Counted from the first letter of the stretch, positions 31,341 to 43,806 are shown. The stretch: DNA of 64,000 nucleotides from Eublepharis macularius (GCF_028583425.1 NC_072801.1:9878001-9942000); one strand, 5' to 3'. Translations and numbers: made by a program. Notes: a model not told the origin generated them from the letters alone.

Positions 31341-31679
31341 CAGGACCTGAGCACCTCCACCACCACCCATTTGGGCTCCCTCCTTGAAACGAGAACGCAG
31401 GGGACCTGGCCGTTCAGAAACCAAAGCTTGAAACGATTTCAACAGGTATGCAGAACCTTGTGAATGGTTGTGTCAATCAAATGGTAGCTACCCTATCATG
31501 AGTTGCAGGAAAATCATGAGTGTGGAAGTTTTGAGCCTTCCTGGTTACATTAGCTATATTGAAGAAAAATACACTTGGAACCATTTAACTTTAAATAAAA
31601 GTCTTAATTTTTTTTAATTTGACATTTCAGATTTGGGGTTTAAAATTCTAACAGAGTTCAAATTTGCACAGAATCTGAG

Positions 31680-31922
31680 TTTGTCTCTATGTTGCACCCT
31701 ATCTCCATAGAGATTTCCCCCAGCAAAATCACTTCCCCTGGCCTTAATTGTTACGCCTCTCCCTTAAATAAACATGGAAACCTTAAATTTTTCTCAGTGG
31801 CCTGGAGAATTCGTCATGAAATTTTTGCATGGATTTTAAATTTTAATCATTGGACCAATTCTATTTTCCTATGATTTCACTCTATATAGTCAATGACCAA
31901 ATAAAGAAATTGATTGATTGAT
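31680..31922 (+). mobile_element. Possible LINE 3' tail
   Basis: The stretch ends AATAAAGAAATTGATTGATT, a short tandem (GATT)n tail like those at the 3' ends of some LINE clades. The family was not recognised. Confidence 0.35.
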
Positions 31923-32639
31923 CATGGAAACCATTTAATGTAGGTATCCCCAATGTGGTGCCCACAGGCTGCCTGTGGCCCACATCTTTTCTGGCACTTG
32001 CCAAGCAGTTTTAGAAAGTGGGCAGGGAAGGGTAGGGCTTTTGCCCAGCAGGATTTCTGATTGGCCATTGGAAGTCTGATTGACTGTCCAGATTTTTTTA
32101 AAAAATGCCACAACAGCACAGGAATATTCATTGCATGACTGTAGGTAATATTTTAATATTTTAAAACAGTATGTTCATTTTAAAAGGCATCCTCTTAAGT
32201 AGAGCTTCTGCCTGAAATGTTGAAGAGTCACTTTGAGAATTATGCTTAACCTCACTCCTTAATATTTTCTGGTTGGCTCCACCTCCTGCGGCAGCCATTT
32301 TGTGGTTGCGTCCACCACCCTGCGTCAGGATTCCAAAGGAAGCTGCAAGCTTGGGGGCCGCTGCCCTAGAGATTATGTTTAGAGTGGTTAAAAAGATCGG
32401 TACCCGTATTTCCCCCACAGCAGAGGTGAAAACGTCTTACAGATAGCAATGTTGGTAGTGGAAGGTTTCTCTCTCTCCTCATCCCCAAAAATTTCAGCCT
32501 GTTTCTATAAATCTGCAAATAGGAAAAAAAAAGTTCATTAAAGCTAACATAGACCTATAAAAATATTTAGTTGTATCCAACAGATTTTTAATAAAGGGCT
32601 TTAACTGCTTTAATCAGTAAATTAATTAACTACAGGTTG

Positions 32640-32909
32640 GCTGTTGTGGGTTTTCCGGGCTGTATTGCCGTGGTCTTGGCATTGTAGTTCCTGACGTTTC
32701 GCCAGCAGCTGTGGCTGGCATCTTCAGAGGTGTAGCACCAAAAGACAGAGATCTCTGAGAGATCTCTGTCTTTTGGTGCTACACCTCTGAAGATGCCAGC
32801 CACAGCTGCTGGCGAAACGTCAGGAACTACAATGCCAAGACCACGGCAATACAGCCCGGAAAACCCACAACAGCCATCGTTCTCCGGCCGTGAAAGCCTT
32901 CGACAATAC
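32640..32909. mobile_element. Penelope-like (?) palindromic retroelement with hammerhead core
   Basis: Inverted arms of about 110 bp meet at AGAGATCTCTGAGAGATCTC. Left reads GTTGTGGGTTTTCCGGGCTG; right ends GGCCGTGAAAGCCTTCGACA. A perfect 12-bp target duplication AACTACAGGTTG lies at 32628-32639 and 32910-32921 (one A shared with the element end). The right arm holds the motif described at 32784-32824. Confidence 0.85.
32784..32824 (+). ncRNA. Candidate minimal hammerhead ribozyme motif
   Basis: In order: CCT (stem I), CTGAAGA (32787-32793), TGCCAGCCACAGCTGCTGGC (stem II hairpin), GAAA (32814-32817), CGTC, AGG (stem I partner). ACGT is self-complementary, so stem III would form between two copies; the predicted cut follows GTC at 32821. 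The mirror arm holds the same motif on the minus strand. Confidence 0.6.
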
Positions 32910-33402
32910 AACTACAGGTTGATTGACTAGGTCCATTATTAACCTGTGGGTCTGAGAATGAAAGGCTCGATAGCTTGCCTTAGGGGACTATTTGGGTTCT
33001 GAATGTTACTGTAACAGAATGAAAACTGAGGTGGAGGAAAGCACTGGCCAAGTTCAGACATTACATAAAACCACGGTTTAATTAAACTACCTCTAGTTCG
33101 CGTGATGGCCTGGACGCACGCTACTCCACTGTCAACAATTAGGGCCATCAAATCAGGATCCGGGTTTATTAGCTGCTGTTAGTCTCAACTATGGTTCTGA
33201 TGGGTGTCTGTATGCAGACACCCTGGATTAAGCCTGGCTCTTTCTCTGGGAACCAGGCAGCAGGGAGAAGGAAATGCAACCAATATTGTGTCAAGGCAAA
33301 CCACGAGTGACTGTCTGTGTGCCAAATCCAGGTTTCACATGAAACCAGAGTTTCATGTTATAGCTGGACCTGAGCCGAAAGAGCAGTCACTTGCGTTCTT
33401 TC

Positions 33403-33731
33403 CAAGGCTTTTTTTTTCTGGGAAAAAGAAGTGGTGGAACTCAGTGGTGGAACTCACGACCGCACAATGACGTCACTTTGGGTCAGCTGGAACAAGGGGG
33501 GAGTTTTTTAAAGTTTAAATCACCCTTGGCGAAAATGGTCACATGGCCAGTGGCCCTGCCCCCTGATCTCCAGACAGAGGGGAGTTTAGATTGCCCTCTG
33601 CGCAGCATCGCGGAGGGAAATCTAAACTCCCCTCTGTCTGGAGATCAGAGGGAGGGACCACCGGCCATGTGACCATTTTCAAGAGGTGCCGGAACTCCGT
33701 TCCACCGCATTCCAGCCGAAAAAAAGCCCTG
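33403..33731 (+). mobile_element. hAT-type MITE (CAGGGCTTTTTTTC family), long-form derivative
   Basis: Perfect 8-bp target duplication GTTCTTTC (33395-33402 and 33732-33739). Left end CAAGGCTTTTTTTT, right end GAAAAAAAGCCCTG. Contains GACGTCACTTTGGGTCAGC of the long form. Confidence 0.93.
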
Positions 33732-33739
33732 GTTCTTTC

Positions 33740-34915
33740 CCTTGCAAATAACCTTCCACTGCCATCAGTGCATCCCAAAAACACCTGTGTTGAAGCTCCA
33801 GGAACAGGGAGCTAATTTTATTTCAATCAGTGAGAAATAAAGTCAGCTACAAATCCATTCATCAACTGTTTCTGGATTCTAAGGAGTGATGACCCTTCTG
33901 CAAAATATATTCTTTTTAAATGCCTGGAAATTATTTACCTGCATGGGTCTTCCATGTGATCAGGCATCACATTGAAACTGTGCTTTCCACGTCCTCTGGC
34001 CTGTGTGCATTTGGCTTAGCGCTGCAGTAATGCGTCCACCTGGGCCACCGGCTGGTGATGTTCCAGCCCCGTGTGCCAAGGACCAGCGGATGTGCTAAGT
34101 GCCTTTTTAAACACAATGCCAGCCACACAGAACACCTACATGGGGCTAAGTGCTTTTTGCCCAGTGGTGTTACCTTTAAATTGGGTCCAAGTCCACGCAG
34201 GCTAAAATTCCGTGTGCATTGGGGTGCATAATGAACAGCCTGTGCTGAATCTGATTGTATATTCGTTTAAGGCAAGAGGAAAGAGATCATTATCACACCT
34301 GGATGGTGAGCCTCGATGTTCTTGTGCTTGGATGAAGAAGCATCGCCATGGTTACTGCCTGTCTCCCACAAGGCTCTCTTTTTGACTAACCAGTGATCCT
34401 TAACAGCCGATGGACGAGGGCCAGTTCATCAGCTTGCACCAAACACATCCATCACTCTTGTGTGAGGCTATTTCATTCCTCTGTTTTGGATGGAACACAA
34501 GATTAAGCAAACGTTCAGCATAACCATTGGCCCCTCATAATTTCTTCCTGTGGGTCCGTTGCTCAGAGCATGTTTTGCAAGCTGGAATTGCAGGTGGCTG
34601 GTCACGTGAGGCATTCCTTCGCAGTTTTTCACCAAGGAAGTGTAACCATGGACTTGTAAAGGCACAAATGAGCAAAATTTCCAAGAGCCCAAATTCTATA
34701 ACCAGAAAGTGCAGTGGGCCAAAACCCCACACTGAGCACCTGGAATGAAAATTGAATTCACATTATAAGCTACGGAAAGGACAAGGGAGGAAAGAACTAA
34801 CCCACAAGTGTACGTGCCGACAGGTTGGGCTGGGATAACTTCTAGCTGTACCCAGTACAGATAGAGTGATTACTGGGGGGAGGGGGCATAAGTTCTAAGA
34901 GCCAAAATGAGTCCC
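33740..34915. other. Intergenic sequence
   Basis: No gene or repeat recognised. Confidence 0.45.
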
Positions 34916-34918
34916 TGT

Positions 34919-35130
34919 AGGGTTGCCAACTCCAAGTTGGAAATTCCTGGAGATCTGGAGGATGATCCTAGGAAGAGTGAGGTTTGAGGAAGGGGAAAGT
35001 GCTCAACTGGGATGTGGTGCGGCAGAGATCATCACAAAGCTGCCATTTCTTCCAGTGGAACTGATCTCTGTAGCCTGGAGATCAGTTGTAATTCCTGGAG
35101 AACTCGAGGCCCCACCTCACTCATACCTCC
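34919..35130 (+). mobile_element. Non-autonomous DNA transposon (AGGGTTGCCAAC family)
   Basis: AGGGTTGCCAACTCCAAGTT start, GAAATTCCTGGAGATCTGG and TAGCCTGGAGATCAGTTGTA inside. The right TIR is decayed. Confidence 0.75.
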
Positions 35131-35221
35131 TTTGTATTTCTGTTCCCTGTAACTTAACAGCATACAAGCCATACTTCAGAGTATTTTGTGGGTGATTTAT
35201 AACTGCACATATAAATATGAC

Positions 35222-35439
35222 CAGGGCTTTTTTTCAGCTGGAACCTGGTGGGACGGAGTTCCAGAACCTCTTGAAAATGGTCACATGGCCGGTGGCCCCA
35301 TGCCGCTTGGTGGCGCAGAGGGCGATCTCAACTCCCCTCTGTCTGGAGATCAGGGGGCGGGGCCACCAGCCATGTGACCATTTTCACCGAGGGCAACCCA
35401 CTGAGTCCCACCACCTCTTTTCCCAGAAAAAAAGCCCTG
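35222..35439 (-). mobile_element. hAT-type palindromic MITE (CAGGGCTTTTTTTC family)
   Basis: Reverse orientation: CAGGGCTTTTTTTCAGCTGG left and CCCAGAAAAAAAGCCCTG right. Flanks AATATGAC / GCTATGAC match at 6 of 8 bases. Confidence 0.9.
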
Positions 35440-35914
35440 GCTATGACTAAATCACATGTGCACTTTTTAAATCTTACCTGACAGTAAGATCTTTAGTTTC
35501 TGCTATTCTGAAATGTTCCGTAGCAGGTCAGTCCAGGGAGAAATATATCGGTTACAAAATAGAATATAATGAGGACAACTAGAAAGGATATTTGTGGTTG
35601 AGTCAACTTGATCTTTACAACAAGTACAGTAGCATTTTTCGGGAGGGGGAGGTTTATTTCTACTAAAAAAGCCCATCTCTCAGCATTACATCTGAGTAAC
35701 AGAAAAAATGACGATACTTTGGAACTGCTAGATAAAAAAAAGTATTTAGACAGCTCAAACATTTTCTGATAAGATAACTGGAAGTAAATAGGGGAGCATT
35801 TCTGATCTGCTTGAAGTTTTAACAAATCCCAATCTTTTTAAAGTAATCAGTCCATGCAGTTAACAGGATTTTTTGTGTAGGGCTGCAGTTGCAAAGATCT
35901 ATCTTTTTTTTTAA

Positions 35915-36107
35915 TTCCACCCTTCCTCCAAGAAACTCTGGGCAGTTCTTAATAGTTCTTATCCCAACCCTGTGAGGTACATTAGATTGAAGGAGTACGA
36001 TCAGTCCAAAGTTACTTAGGGAACTTCATGGCTGAAAAGGAGATTTGAAACCGGGTCTCCCAGATCCTAAGTCAGGTTCTGTAACCATTATGCCACACTG
36101 GCTTTCA
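35915..36107 (-). mobile_element. tRNA-derived SINE, degenerate
   Basis: Minus strand: GCCAGTGTGGCATAATGGTT, GGATCTGGGAGACCCGGTTT (B-box-like), CCTCACAGGGTTGGGATAAG and a tail in CTTGGAGGAAGGGTGG. Confidence 0.65.
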
Positions 36108-38102
36108 GATGGTGCCATCTTCTGTGATAGTGCCACCACCCAGCAATCCGAGCAGCTGCTTGGGCCACAGCCTAGCTGCTTTAACTTGGTTCCCAACTAA
36201 CTAAGTTCCCAACCTAGCTGCTCTAACTTAGAGAGTTTTGTGCATTGCTTTGTAGGGTGGTGCCCCTTGGGGGAAGGGAGAATGAGAAAGAAGAGAAAGC
36301 TGTATCTGGGTGCACACCTCTGCACAGATCAGCACCCCTCTGTGCTGTTACTTCTGTGTACAGCACACGGCGGCATGAGTAGAGCCATTTTATTGGCAGT
36401 TTTGAGAAGGCAGGAAAGTCAGCTCTGCAGGCAGGTTTTTTTCCATTGGATGAGAAGAAACCCAAATGGGGCATCTCCAGCCTGCTCTCCTGGGCCTTTT
36501 TTGCAGAAGTCTAGGTTATCCCGAAGCTTAATCATTTGCTTCCTTCTACTTGCTTTTGCATTGCAAATTTAATCCGGGAATGAAGAGAACAAGTTTGTGT
36601 TATCTGATAACGCAATTGTGATGCATGTTGAAAATCTGTGGGAGTGGTAAAGAAAAGCCTTTATTGGGACCAACTGGGTAAATGTTGTCCTCGCAGGCCA
36701 AGTGGTTTTTCAGTTGGCTTTGGTATGCCTGTGTTTACCCAAGCCATAGCGAAAGACAGAAGCAGCTTATGGATATAATATTCCAGATCAAGGAGTGCTG
36801 TTTATTTGAACATTTCCCTGCCTGGTTACATTATAAACCTTACGCCTCTGGAATCTGTTTTCACCAGGACCGAAGACATGACTTTCCTCTGTTGTAAAAG
36901 CAAGGTTCTTCGGAGCCTTCTTGGAGCTTGCAGAATTTATTAAAATAACTAGTATTGGCCATTAAGACCTCCTTTACTCTTGCCTCTGAATTCATCCTGG
37001 CAGGAAAACACTTAATATATTTAATGAATTACATGAACTTAGTGTATTTCATTTCCTATTTTTAGCTAAATGTAAGGAATAGAGGTGGTGGTGTTTTTGA
37101 ACTTTAAAATCTTCTTATTTCATTATGATTTACGCAGCAATATTTTAGCTAGATGTGTGTAGGCGGGGGGGGGGGGGGGAGTAGTCTTGATTCAGGCCGG
37201 TCCTTGGAGCGGCTAGCTTTTGACCAGCCCTTGTTCCTGTGTCTGACAGCAGCATGATGCACAGACATAAACAGGCATTCACGTCTACCTCCTTGCAGTG
37301 AAAAGCTTCAAAAGCTGATTGTTTCCCCTCAAGTTGCTGCTAAAGACACAAGAGCTATCCAGGTTAGTGTTTTCGGTCCTCTGGCAGCCCCCTCCTGGCC
37401 TTAGATCCCTTCGCCATTGAAGTTTGCAGGGAGGCAGCCAGCACAGCTGATGCGGCTTCTCTCTGAATTGATAGGCAGCTATAAAAAGCGGGCAGGCTCC
37501 TTCAGAAGTCGCTATTTTGGGCTCCGTTTAGCAAGTCAAATGCTCTCCGAGGGGTAATACATGTCCATTCAGTAGCACGCTCTCTTTCTCTCCTTCTGTC
37601 GCTGCACATCCAAATTGTCTGGGCTTGCAGCAATTGTGCAAACTGGTATGGTTTGGGAGTGCAAGGGCTGCATGTGGGGAGGGCTGCGTCACTGTACAGC
37701 ACTTTTCCAAATTCAGCCTCACACCTAGAAGCAACTTCCCTTGAAATCCAGAACTGCATGGGAGCATTGAAAGAAAACCCTTTCTAGATCTGCTTACCAT
37801 TGGCACTTGTGTGTGTGGGGGGGGGACGTCCAAGAGTTAATCTTCCCTTCCACTGTGTGGTTTGGCTCACTTGCATGATCTGTTTAATATGTAACCACAG
37901 GCACACATGCTCTGTGTTGTGGCTTCGTGGTCAGTGCTGCATTGGGGCACAGCCAGTGCGGTATAACAATATCCATTTCAAACTAGGATTTGAGGAAACC
38001 TGAGTTCAAATCCCTACTTGACCAGAATTGATCATTGTGGGATTTCTTTACCATAAACTGGATTTATTTTAAACATCTTTTTTTCCTTTTGCAGATGTAA
38101 CT
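36108..38102. other. Intergenic sequence
   Basis: Two kilobases with G runs near 37165 and 37818 and AT-rich parts. No gene, RNA or repeat family recognised. Confidence 0.4.
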
Positions 38103-38345
38103 GCCAGCATTGCTTTATCAATATAAGGAGAAAAAGAACAGGGAGAGAGGGGAGAAACTTTAACCCGTCTTCCCCTGCCACTTTCTTCTGAGCAGCTTCG
38201 TCTCCTGCTGGGGAAAGCTGATACTTGTATTTTTCCCCTCAGCAGGGGTAAAAACAGTTGTAGGTTGGCTTTTTTCCATCAAGAAAATGGCAGGGGAGGA
38301 AAGGGTTAAAGTTTCTGTCCTCTCCTTCCCCCTCCTCCCCCTCTT
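38103..38345. mobile_element. Foldback MITE (CCTGCCATTTTC family)
   Basis: GAGAAACTTTAACCCGTCTT (38153 on) is inverted as AAAGGGTTAAAGTTTCTGTC (38298 on). Related words (CTCTCCTGCCATTTTCTTG) occur at 1115-1135 and near 62120, so this is a low-copy palindromic family. Confidence 0.55.
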
Positions 38346-38407
38346 TCTTGGCAAAGCAGTACCAAAGGGACTACTTTATTTGGGGGGAAATGACGTATCG
38401 CTCTCAG

Positions 38408-38667
38408 CAGGGCTTTTTTTCTGGGGAAAGAGGTGGTGGAACTCCGTGGGTTGCCCTCGGAGAAAATGGTCACATGGCTGGTGGCCCCGCCCCCTGATCT
38501 CCAGACAGAGGGGGGTTGAGATTGCCCTCCGCGCTGCTCAGCGGCACGTAGGGCAATCTCAACCCCCCTCTGTCTGGAGATCAGGGGGCGGAGCCACCAG
38601 CCATGTGACCATTTTCAAGAGGTTCCGGAACTCCGTTCCCCCGCGTTCCAGCTGAAAAAAAGCCCTG
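38408..38667 (+). mobile_element. hAT-type palindromic MITE with perfect TSD
   Basis: CAGGGCTTTTTTTC / GAAAAAAAGCCCTG ends with 8-bp target duplication GCTCTCAG (38400-38407 and 38668-38675). This is the cleanest copy and fixes the family as hAT-type. Confidence 0.95.
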
Positions 38668-38995
38668 GCTCTCAGTATCTGTCATGTAAGAGTTATGATA
38701 GATTCATGGAAGTTTCCTATATCTCCTTTCAGAAAAGGAAATACTACCTAAAAATCCATATTACCCCTAATTAATATATTTTTGAATAGAAACAACTTAC
38801 CTGATCCAGTTAGGTCAATCTCATTAGGTGCAGGGGGGGATCGTTCTGAGGTTGGAGTCCTTCAAATGCTTAGAGGATGGATATATTGAGTGAAAAAAGA
38901 AGTCAAATGGAACTTGTTTTATTATTTGGTAGACATGATTGTTGAAAGTGGTTGAAAAAATGTAGTTAGCACAAAACGGTTGACTACTTTTTACA

Positions 38996-39235
38996 CAACA
39001 ACAACAACAACAACAACAACTGCACTTATATACCACTCTTCTAGACAGATTAGTGCCCCATCCAGAGCAGCTAACAAGTTAGTGTTATTATTATCCCCAC
39101 AATACAGCTGGGGATCTGGGCTGAGAGGGAGTGGCTGACCCAAGGCCACCTGCTGAGCTCATGGCAGTAACTGGATTTGAACCAGCAGAGTGCTGATTCA
39201 CAGCCAAAACACTTAACCACTGTGCTATAGCAGCT
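38996..39235 (-). mobile_element. tRNA-derived SINE with (CAA)n tail
   Basis: Minus strand: GCTATAGCACAGTGGTTAAG head, GGTTCAAATCCAG B box, GTGGCCTTGGGTCAGCCAC, ending in (GTT)n. Confidence 0.8.
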
Positions 39236-39720
39236 TTTTTGCATAAGACATGCAAACTTCATAAAATGTGTTGTTACTCAGATTTACTCACTCTTTGTAA
39301 TTATGCTAGTTAGATAAGCTGTTGTATTGCGTGTTTTGTTGTGAAAACTATTCAAAATTTTAAAAAAACAGAAAACGGGGTGGGGGGACTTTACATTGAA
39401 CAAAGAGAAAACTGTGATATGCAGTTGAGCCGGCAGCAAAGAGGGCCAGTCACTCTTACATGGTGTCACGTACCACGCAGGGTTATTGTGAAGCTAAATG
39501 AAGGAAGGGAGGACATTGTTTGCCACTCTGTTTCTTGGAGGAAAGGTAGGAATAAAATGCAATATATAACAGATAGGCTAGGGAGGGGGAGATATGCTTG
39601 TCTGCTAGATTAGCATTGATTATTTTAGGATCCCTTCTGTTGCGATAGGATCCTGATGTGGAGGGAAAGCCATTTCAGGTGCCCTAGAATGAAACACTAT
39701 CCTGGTGGGTCGAGGCAGAG
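39236..39720. other. Intergenic sequence
   Basis: Ends of a SINE-like tail (TGTGAAGCTAAATGAAGGAA) near 39487; otherwise nothing recognised. Confidence 0.35.
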
Positions 39721-39722
39721 TT

Positions 39723-39800
39723 TAGAATCATAGGGCTGGAAGGGACCTCCAGGGTCATCTAGTCCAGCCTCCTGCACAGTGCAGGAAATTCACAACTATC
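39723..39800 (-). mobile_element. CR1 LINE 3' end fragment
   Basis: GAATCATAGGGCTGGAAGGG, then ATCTAGTCCAGCCTCCTGCA on the plus strand. Confidence 0.85.
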
Positions 39801-41345
39801 CTCTTTTGTTGATTTTTCCTCTGTGGAAGGGCTGCTGATTTTTCCTCTGTGGAAGAGAATGAGGTACTGTTGCAACTGCCTGTGCCTGTCGGAGCCCCTG
39901 TGCATGTGCCTGCAGTGTGGTTTGGGGCAGGCAGAATCAGAACACGGGGTGGAATGAACCAAAACTGGGGTGTCGTCTGGAGGGGAGGCTGCAACTTGCT
40001 TAGAAACTGATGTAGGATCAGGGATTCCCCCACCTGCTTTCACAGGCAGCCAGCTTCCACTTCCACGGGGCTCTGGGCTGCTGCTGTGCTTATTACACCC
40101 TCCAACACTTTGGTGCCAAAAACAGGGACGTGCTCGTAACACTCTCAGTTCTCACATCCAGTTCTCAGACACACATTTTACACATGGCTGAAAGCTCTTC
40201 TATGTGCCGCAGACATTTTCTTTTCAACCTGCTGCCTTGCGCTGATTGAAAAGCAAAGAGGGTGTTTTGTTCTTGTGGTTAAAAATGTACTTAAAACATA
40301 ATTCATCAACAGTCTGCTGTCAACAGTTGAAAATATCTCTCAGGCACTGCAGCAGGCCCAGTGTCAGGCTGTACACTGCACAACGCCTTAGTGTTAACGC
40401 ACACATATTGACATCAGAGGCACTGCAACTTTATTTGTTATCCCACATCAGATCCCAGAGGCAGAGACTGATCCTGTACTAAGATGTTTCAACCAGCCCT
40501 CACCAGTGGCTCTCTGCTCCCTCCTTCTCACTCGTCTCTTCCAGTTTAGGTGGGCACTTGAAACAAAACCATTCCCTGGGATTCAAGGCCCATTTGAGGA
40601 GGAGGCATCAGCACAGCAGCCGTCTTTAGAACACATTCCCCCTTCTGTTTACCCGCCCTTGCCACGGGCTCTGATTTCCCCCGGGCCAAGCTTATAGCAC
40701 AGACCCATTCACAACAAATGCCAGGCTTCTTACAATATTGGGGGAGTGCGCTCCCTCGCCTGCATGATGACATCACTTCCAGGATGTGACATCATCGTCC
40801 TCCTGGGGTGGAGTGATGATGTCATTCCCTGGAGTGATGTCATCACGCTGCCCCGGGAGCATGCCCAGGAGGCCCATTGCCCTGCCTTCCCCTCCTCACC
40901 AGCCAGGTGAGTGGGGGGGGGGCAGAGGGTGGATCCCCCACCCCTACCTGGGGACCTGGGACCATTACGAAACTAAAATCTCCTGCCTCAGAAATCTGTT
41001 GGGAAGCACTTCATAACATCACGTTGACTGGGTTATGTATGAGCGCAGTTATTCTGATCCAACACAACTTTGTGACACCCCTATTTCCACGTGGTCTCCT
41101 AAGCCCCTCTTACCTTGCACAATGCTAAAGGCTTTTCCCTGACTCTAATACAATCTGTCCTGCCTGAACAAGAGTATGGCATGAGTAAACTCTCAAGTAT
41201 CCTTCTCACAAAAGAGTACACACACATTGTGTTTAATGAGGTTTTGGGTTTCAACAGATCCGGTTGCACTCATGATAGAATAGAAACCAGACTGAGCAGT
41301 ACAGAATCTGCGGTGACGGGGAAGGAGAAATCCGGGAGGGGCTAA
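39801..41345. other. Intergenic sequence
   Basis: No gene recognised. 40755-40850 repeats ATGATGACATCA-type words. Confidence 0.35.
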
Positions 41346-41475
41346 AGCTCAGCAGTACACGGCATGTTTTGCATGTAGAAGGCTGAAAATTCAATCTCCT
41401 AGTATCTCCAGATAAAAGGACTGCCAAGGCTCAGCACAAGAGCTTGGAGACCCTTTACTAGTCAGGATTAGATGT
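41346..41475 (+). mobile_element. tRNA-like SINE, decayed
   Basis: GCTCAGCAGTACACGGCATG, TTTGCATGTAGAAGGCTGAA and GTATCTCCAGATAAAAGGAC match the squamate element with GCTCAGTGGTAGAGC head and GGCATCTCCAGTTAAAAGGA. Confidence 0.6.
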
Positions 41476-43353
41476 AACAATGGCCTGAATTAGTAGGCGG
41501 CAGCAGTGCCGCATTACATGTGATGTGAAACATGGAGGGGGCACCCAAGAGGGCTTGCTAAAGATCTGCTCTGTACAAATAGCAGATTGGGACTCTTGGC
41601 AGTCATGCACTTGAATGTTCCTACTCCCGTGCAAAATAAATCCACGCATGCATAAACTAGGATTTTGTAGTGGAAAGGATATCCCTGACACCTAACTTTC
41701 TACTTGCAGGGTTTTGCAGGGGAGCATAACCAGAGACAGTCCATTGGCAGAGCACGTGGCTGGCAAACAGAATATTCTGAGTTAGTTTATCGGAAACATG
41801 GTTGCCAACTGACTAGAAAGAAACGGCCTTGCATTGCTCCTGGGTCCTTAGCCCTGCTTGTCCCCTCCCACTACTAATAGATCAAGCTCCTGCTAAAGGC
41901 ACAGGAACAGAGACTAGCCAAGAAGCTGGCAATCCATACCTGGCATCTCTAGCTGGTAAGCATGGGGAAACCCTTTCTCTGCCTGCCATGCCATCCCAGA
42001 GGGCCACTGTCGTCAGTTGGGCTAGACATTACTGGGCTGGGTGAACCAATTCGCTGTAACGCTGCTTGGTAAGTTCCTACAAACTGCTACTCCCACTTTT
42101 CCGAGTCTGTTTTGCTAAACTGGCTCCTCTTCCCAAAGTCCTGGGTGCATTTTCTATTTATACCAACACACGTTTGCCTCGAAGATACCCATCTCGCTTG
42201 CTCATCGGCGTCGCTTCCCTGGAAAGTCGCCTGCTAAATTTATCATCCTCCTTTCCTCTGCCAAGGACTGCAAGTGAAGAAGAAGTCACACTTCCAGGAT
42301 GCTGGCAACAACAGGAAGACAAATCTGCCTTCCTCCCCACCACCTTCCATACCCTCCAGATTACTGCCAAAAGGCGTGCCACCCAGACTAGCGCACCTCT
42401 CATTATTTCCAGCTCAGTGGAGAATCCTCCGTTGCATGCTTGTCTCCGCTGCGTTTAACTGTTTCACTGCTCTGTGTTTTTTGACTCTGAGTCCTCCTGG
42501 GTTCATGGTGTGATTTAATATGTGGTTGGGCCAGTCACCCCCTCTCGGCCTAACCTACCTCACAGGTTTGTTGTGAGGATAAAAATGGAGGAGAGGAGAA
42601 TGTGCAAGCTGTTTGGTTCTCCACTGGGGAGAAAGGTGGAGTATGAATGAAGTCAACAAATAATTTACAGTTTTCTGCGCGATTCTCATGCTGGTGGTTC
42701 TTACATCAACCTTGCAAGGTAGGCTAATTGCTTTCTTGGCTACGTGCAATGGAGGAGTCCTGTGATTGCTGCAGTGGAAGACTGAAGTATGGAAAGAGCT
42801 TTTCTGTGCCATTTCTTACTGTGGCTGTTCTTAAATGGCCTGCCGCCCTGGGTTTTAATACTCGGCTAGTTCTCTCCAGGATCGTGGCTCCCTTTCACGC
42901 GCCCTCTCATCTTGGTCCCTAGAATCATTAAGGCCAGGCAGTGACGCCGGCTGGGCTGACTGATCTCTGTCCATGCAAGTCTGGACAGAGGCAAAATCCT
43001 TGTAGGCTCGTGCCCCTCCCAAAGTCAACAGCAGTGGAGGCTCTGTCAGAAGTCTCTCCTTACACAGCACACCTTAGCTCTGCTCCCTCCTCTGTGCAAG
43101 CTGAGAGGCAGGCAAATGGCCACGGAGTGGAAAGGTGTGCACGTAGGGTCAGACTGAGTGGGCAGTGCTGGTCTTGCTTGTCTGCTGCAGTCATTTCGTC
43201 GTATATTGTAGCCCTCCTGCTGTTCGATTGAAGTGTTTTTGTCGTAGTTTGTGATCCGCCTTGAGCCTCAGTGAGAAAAGTGAACCATAAATAACGATGA
43301 TAAAAATAATCAGCAGACAATAAATGAACTAGGTCTATTAGTATAACCCTGAC
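41476..43353. other. Intergenic sequence
   Basis: SINE-tail remnants near 42510-42660 (CCTACCTCACAGGTTTGTTG) and 42690-42760; the latter resembles 53345-53440. No gene recognised. Confidence 0.4.
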
Positions 43354-43572
43354 CAGGGCCGTTTCCAGACGGCCCCCCCGCCTCGCGAAACGTCGCGCGT
43401 CGTCGCGCGTCGTTGCGCAGAAAACGCGAAATATCGCGTTTTCTCGCGCGAGTTTTGCGCGACGTCGCGCAAAACTCGCGCGAGAAAACGCGATATTTCG
43501 CGTTTTCTGCGCAACGACGCGCGACGACGCGCGACGTTTCGCGAGGCGGGGGGCCGTCTGGAAACGGCCCTG
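43354..43572. mobile_element. CpG-dense near-perfect palindromic MITE
   Basis: CAGGGCCGTTTCCAGACGGC to its exact-looking inverse, arms of about 109 bp. Dense in CGCG words (GTCGCGCGTCGTCGCGCGTC). The high CpG content implies recent insertion or little methylation decay. Confidence 0.92.
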
Positions 43573-43775
43573 GAAAGCCCAGGAGAGTCTGATCTTGTCA
43601 GATCTCAGAAGCTAAGCAGGGTCGGCCTTGGTGAGTAATTGGATGGGAGACCTCTAATGAGGACCAAGGTTGCAGAGGCAGGCAACGGTAAGCCACCTCT
43701 GTTAGTCTCTTGCCATGAAAACCCCACTGAGGGGGGGGGGTGTCACCGTAAGTCAGCTATGACTTGAGGGCAGGA
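43573..43775 (+). mobile_element. 5S-rRNA-derived SINE
   Basis: GTCAGATCTCAGAAGCTAAG and TTGGATGGGAGACC are 5S rRNA gene motifs. Then CCACCTCTGTTAGTCTCTTG, CATGAAAACCCC and GTAAGTCAGCTATGACTTGA. It starts directly at the end of the palindromic MITE. Confidence 0.9.
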
Positions 43776-43806
43776 TTGCATTTCTATTAGTATGCCCTCC
43801 TATCTG

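Noticed and set aside
43573-43660. A functional 5S rRNA gene
   Set aside because: Only the 5S-like head is present, fused to a SINE body with the same tail as copies at 2948 and 50446.
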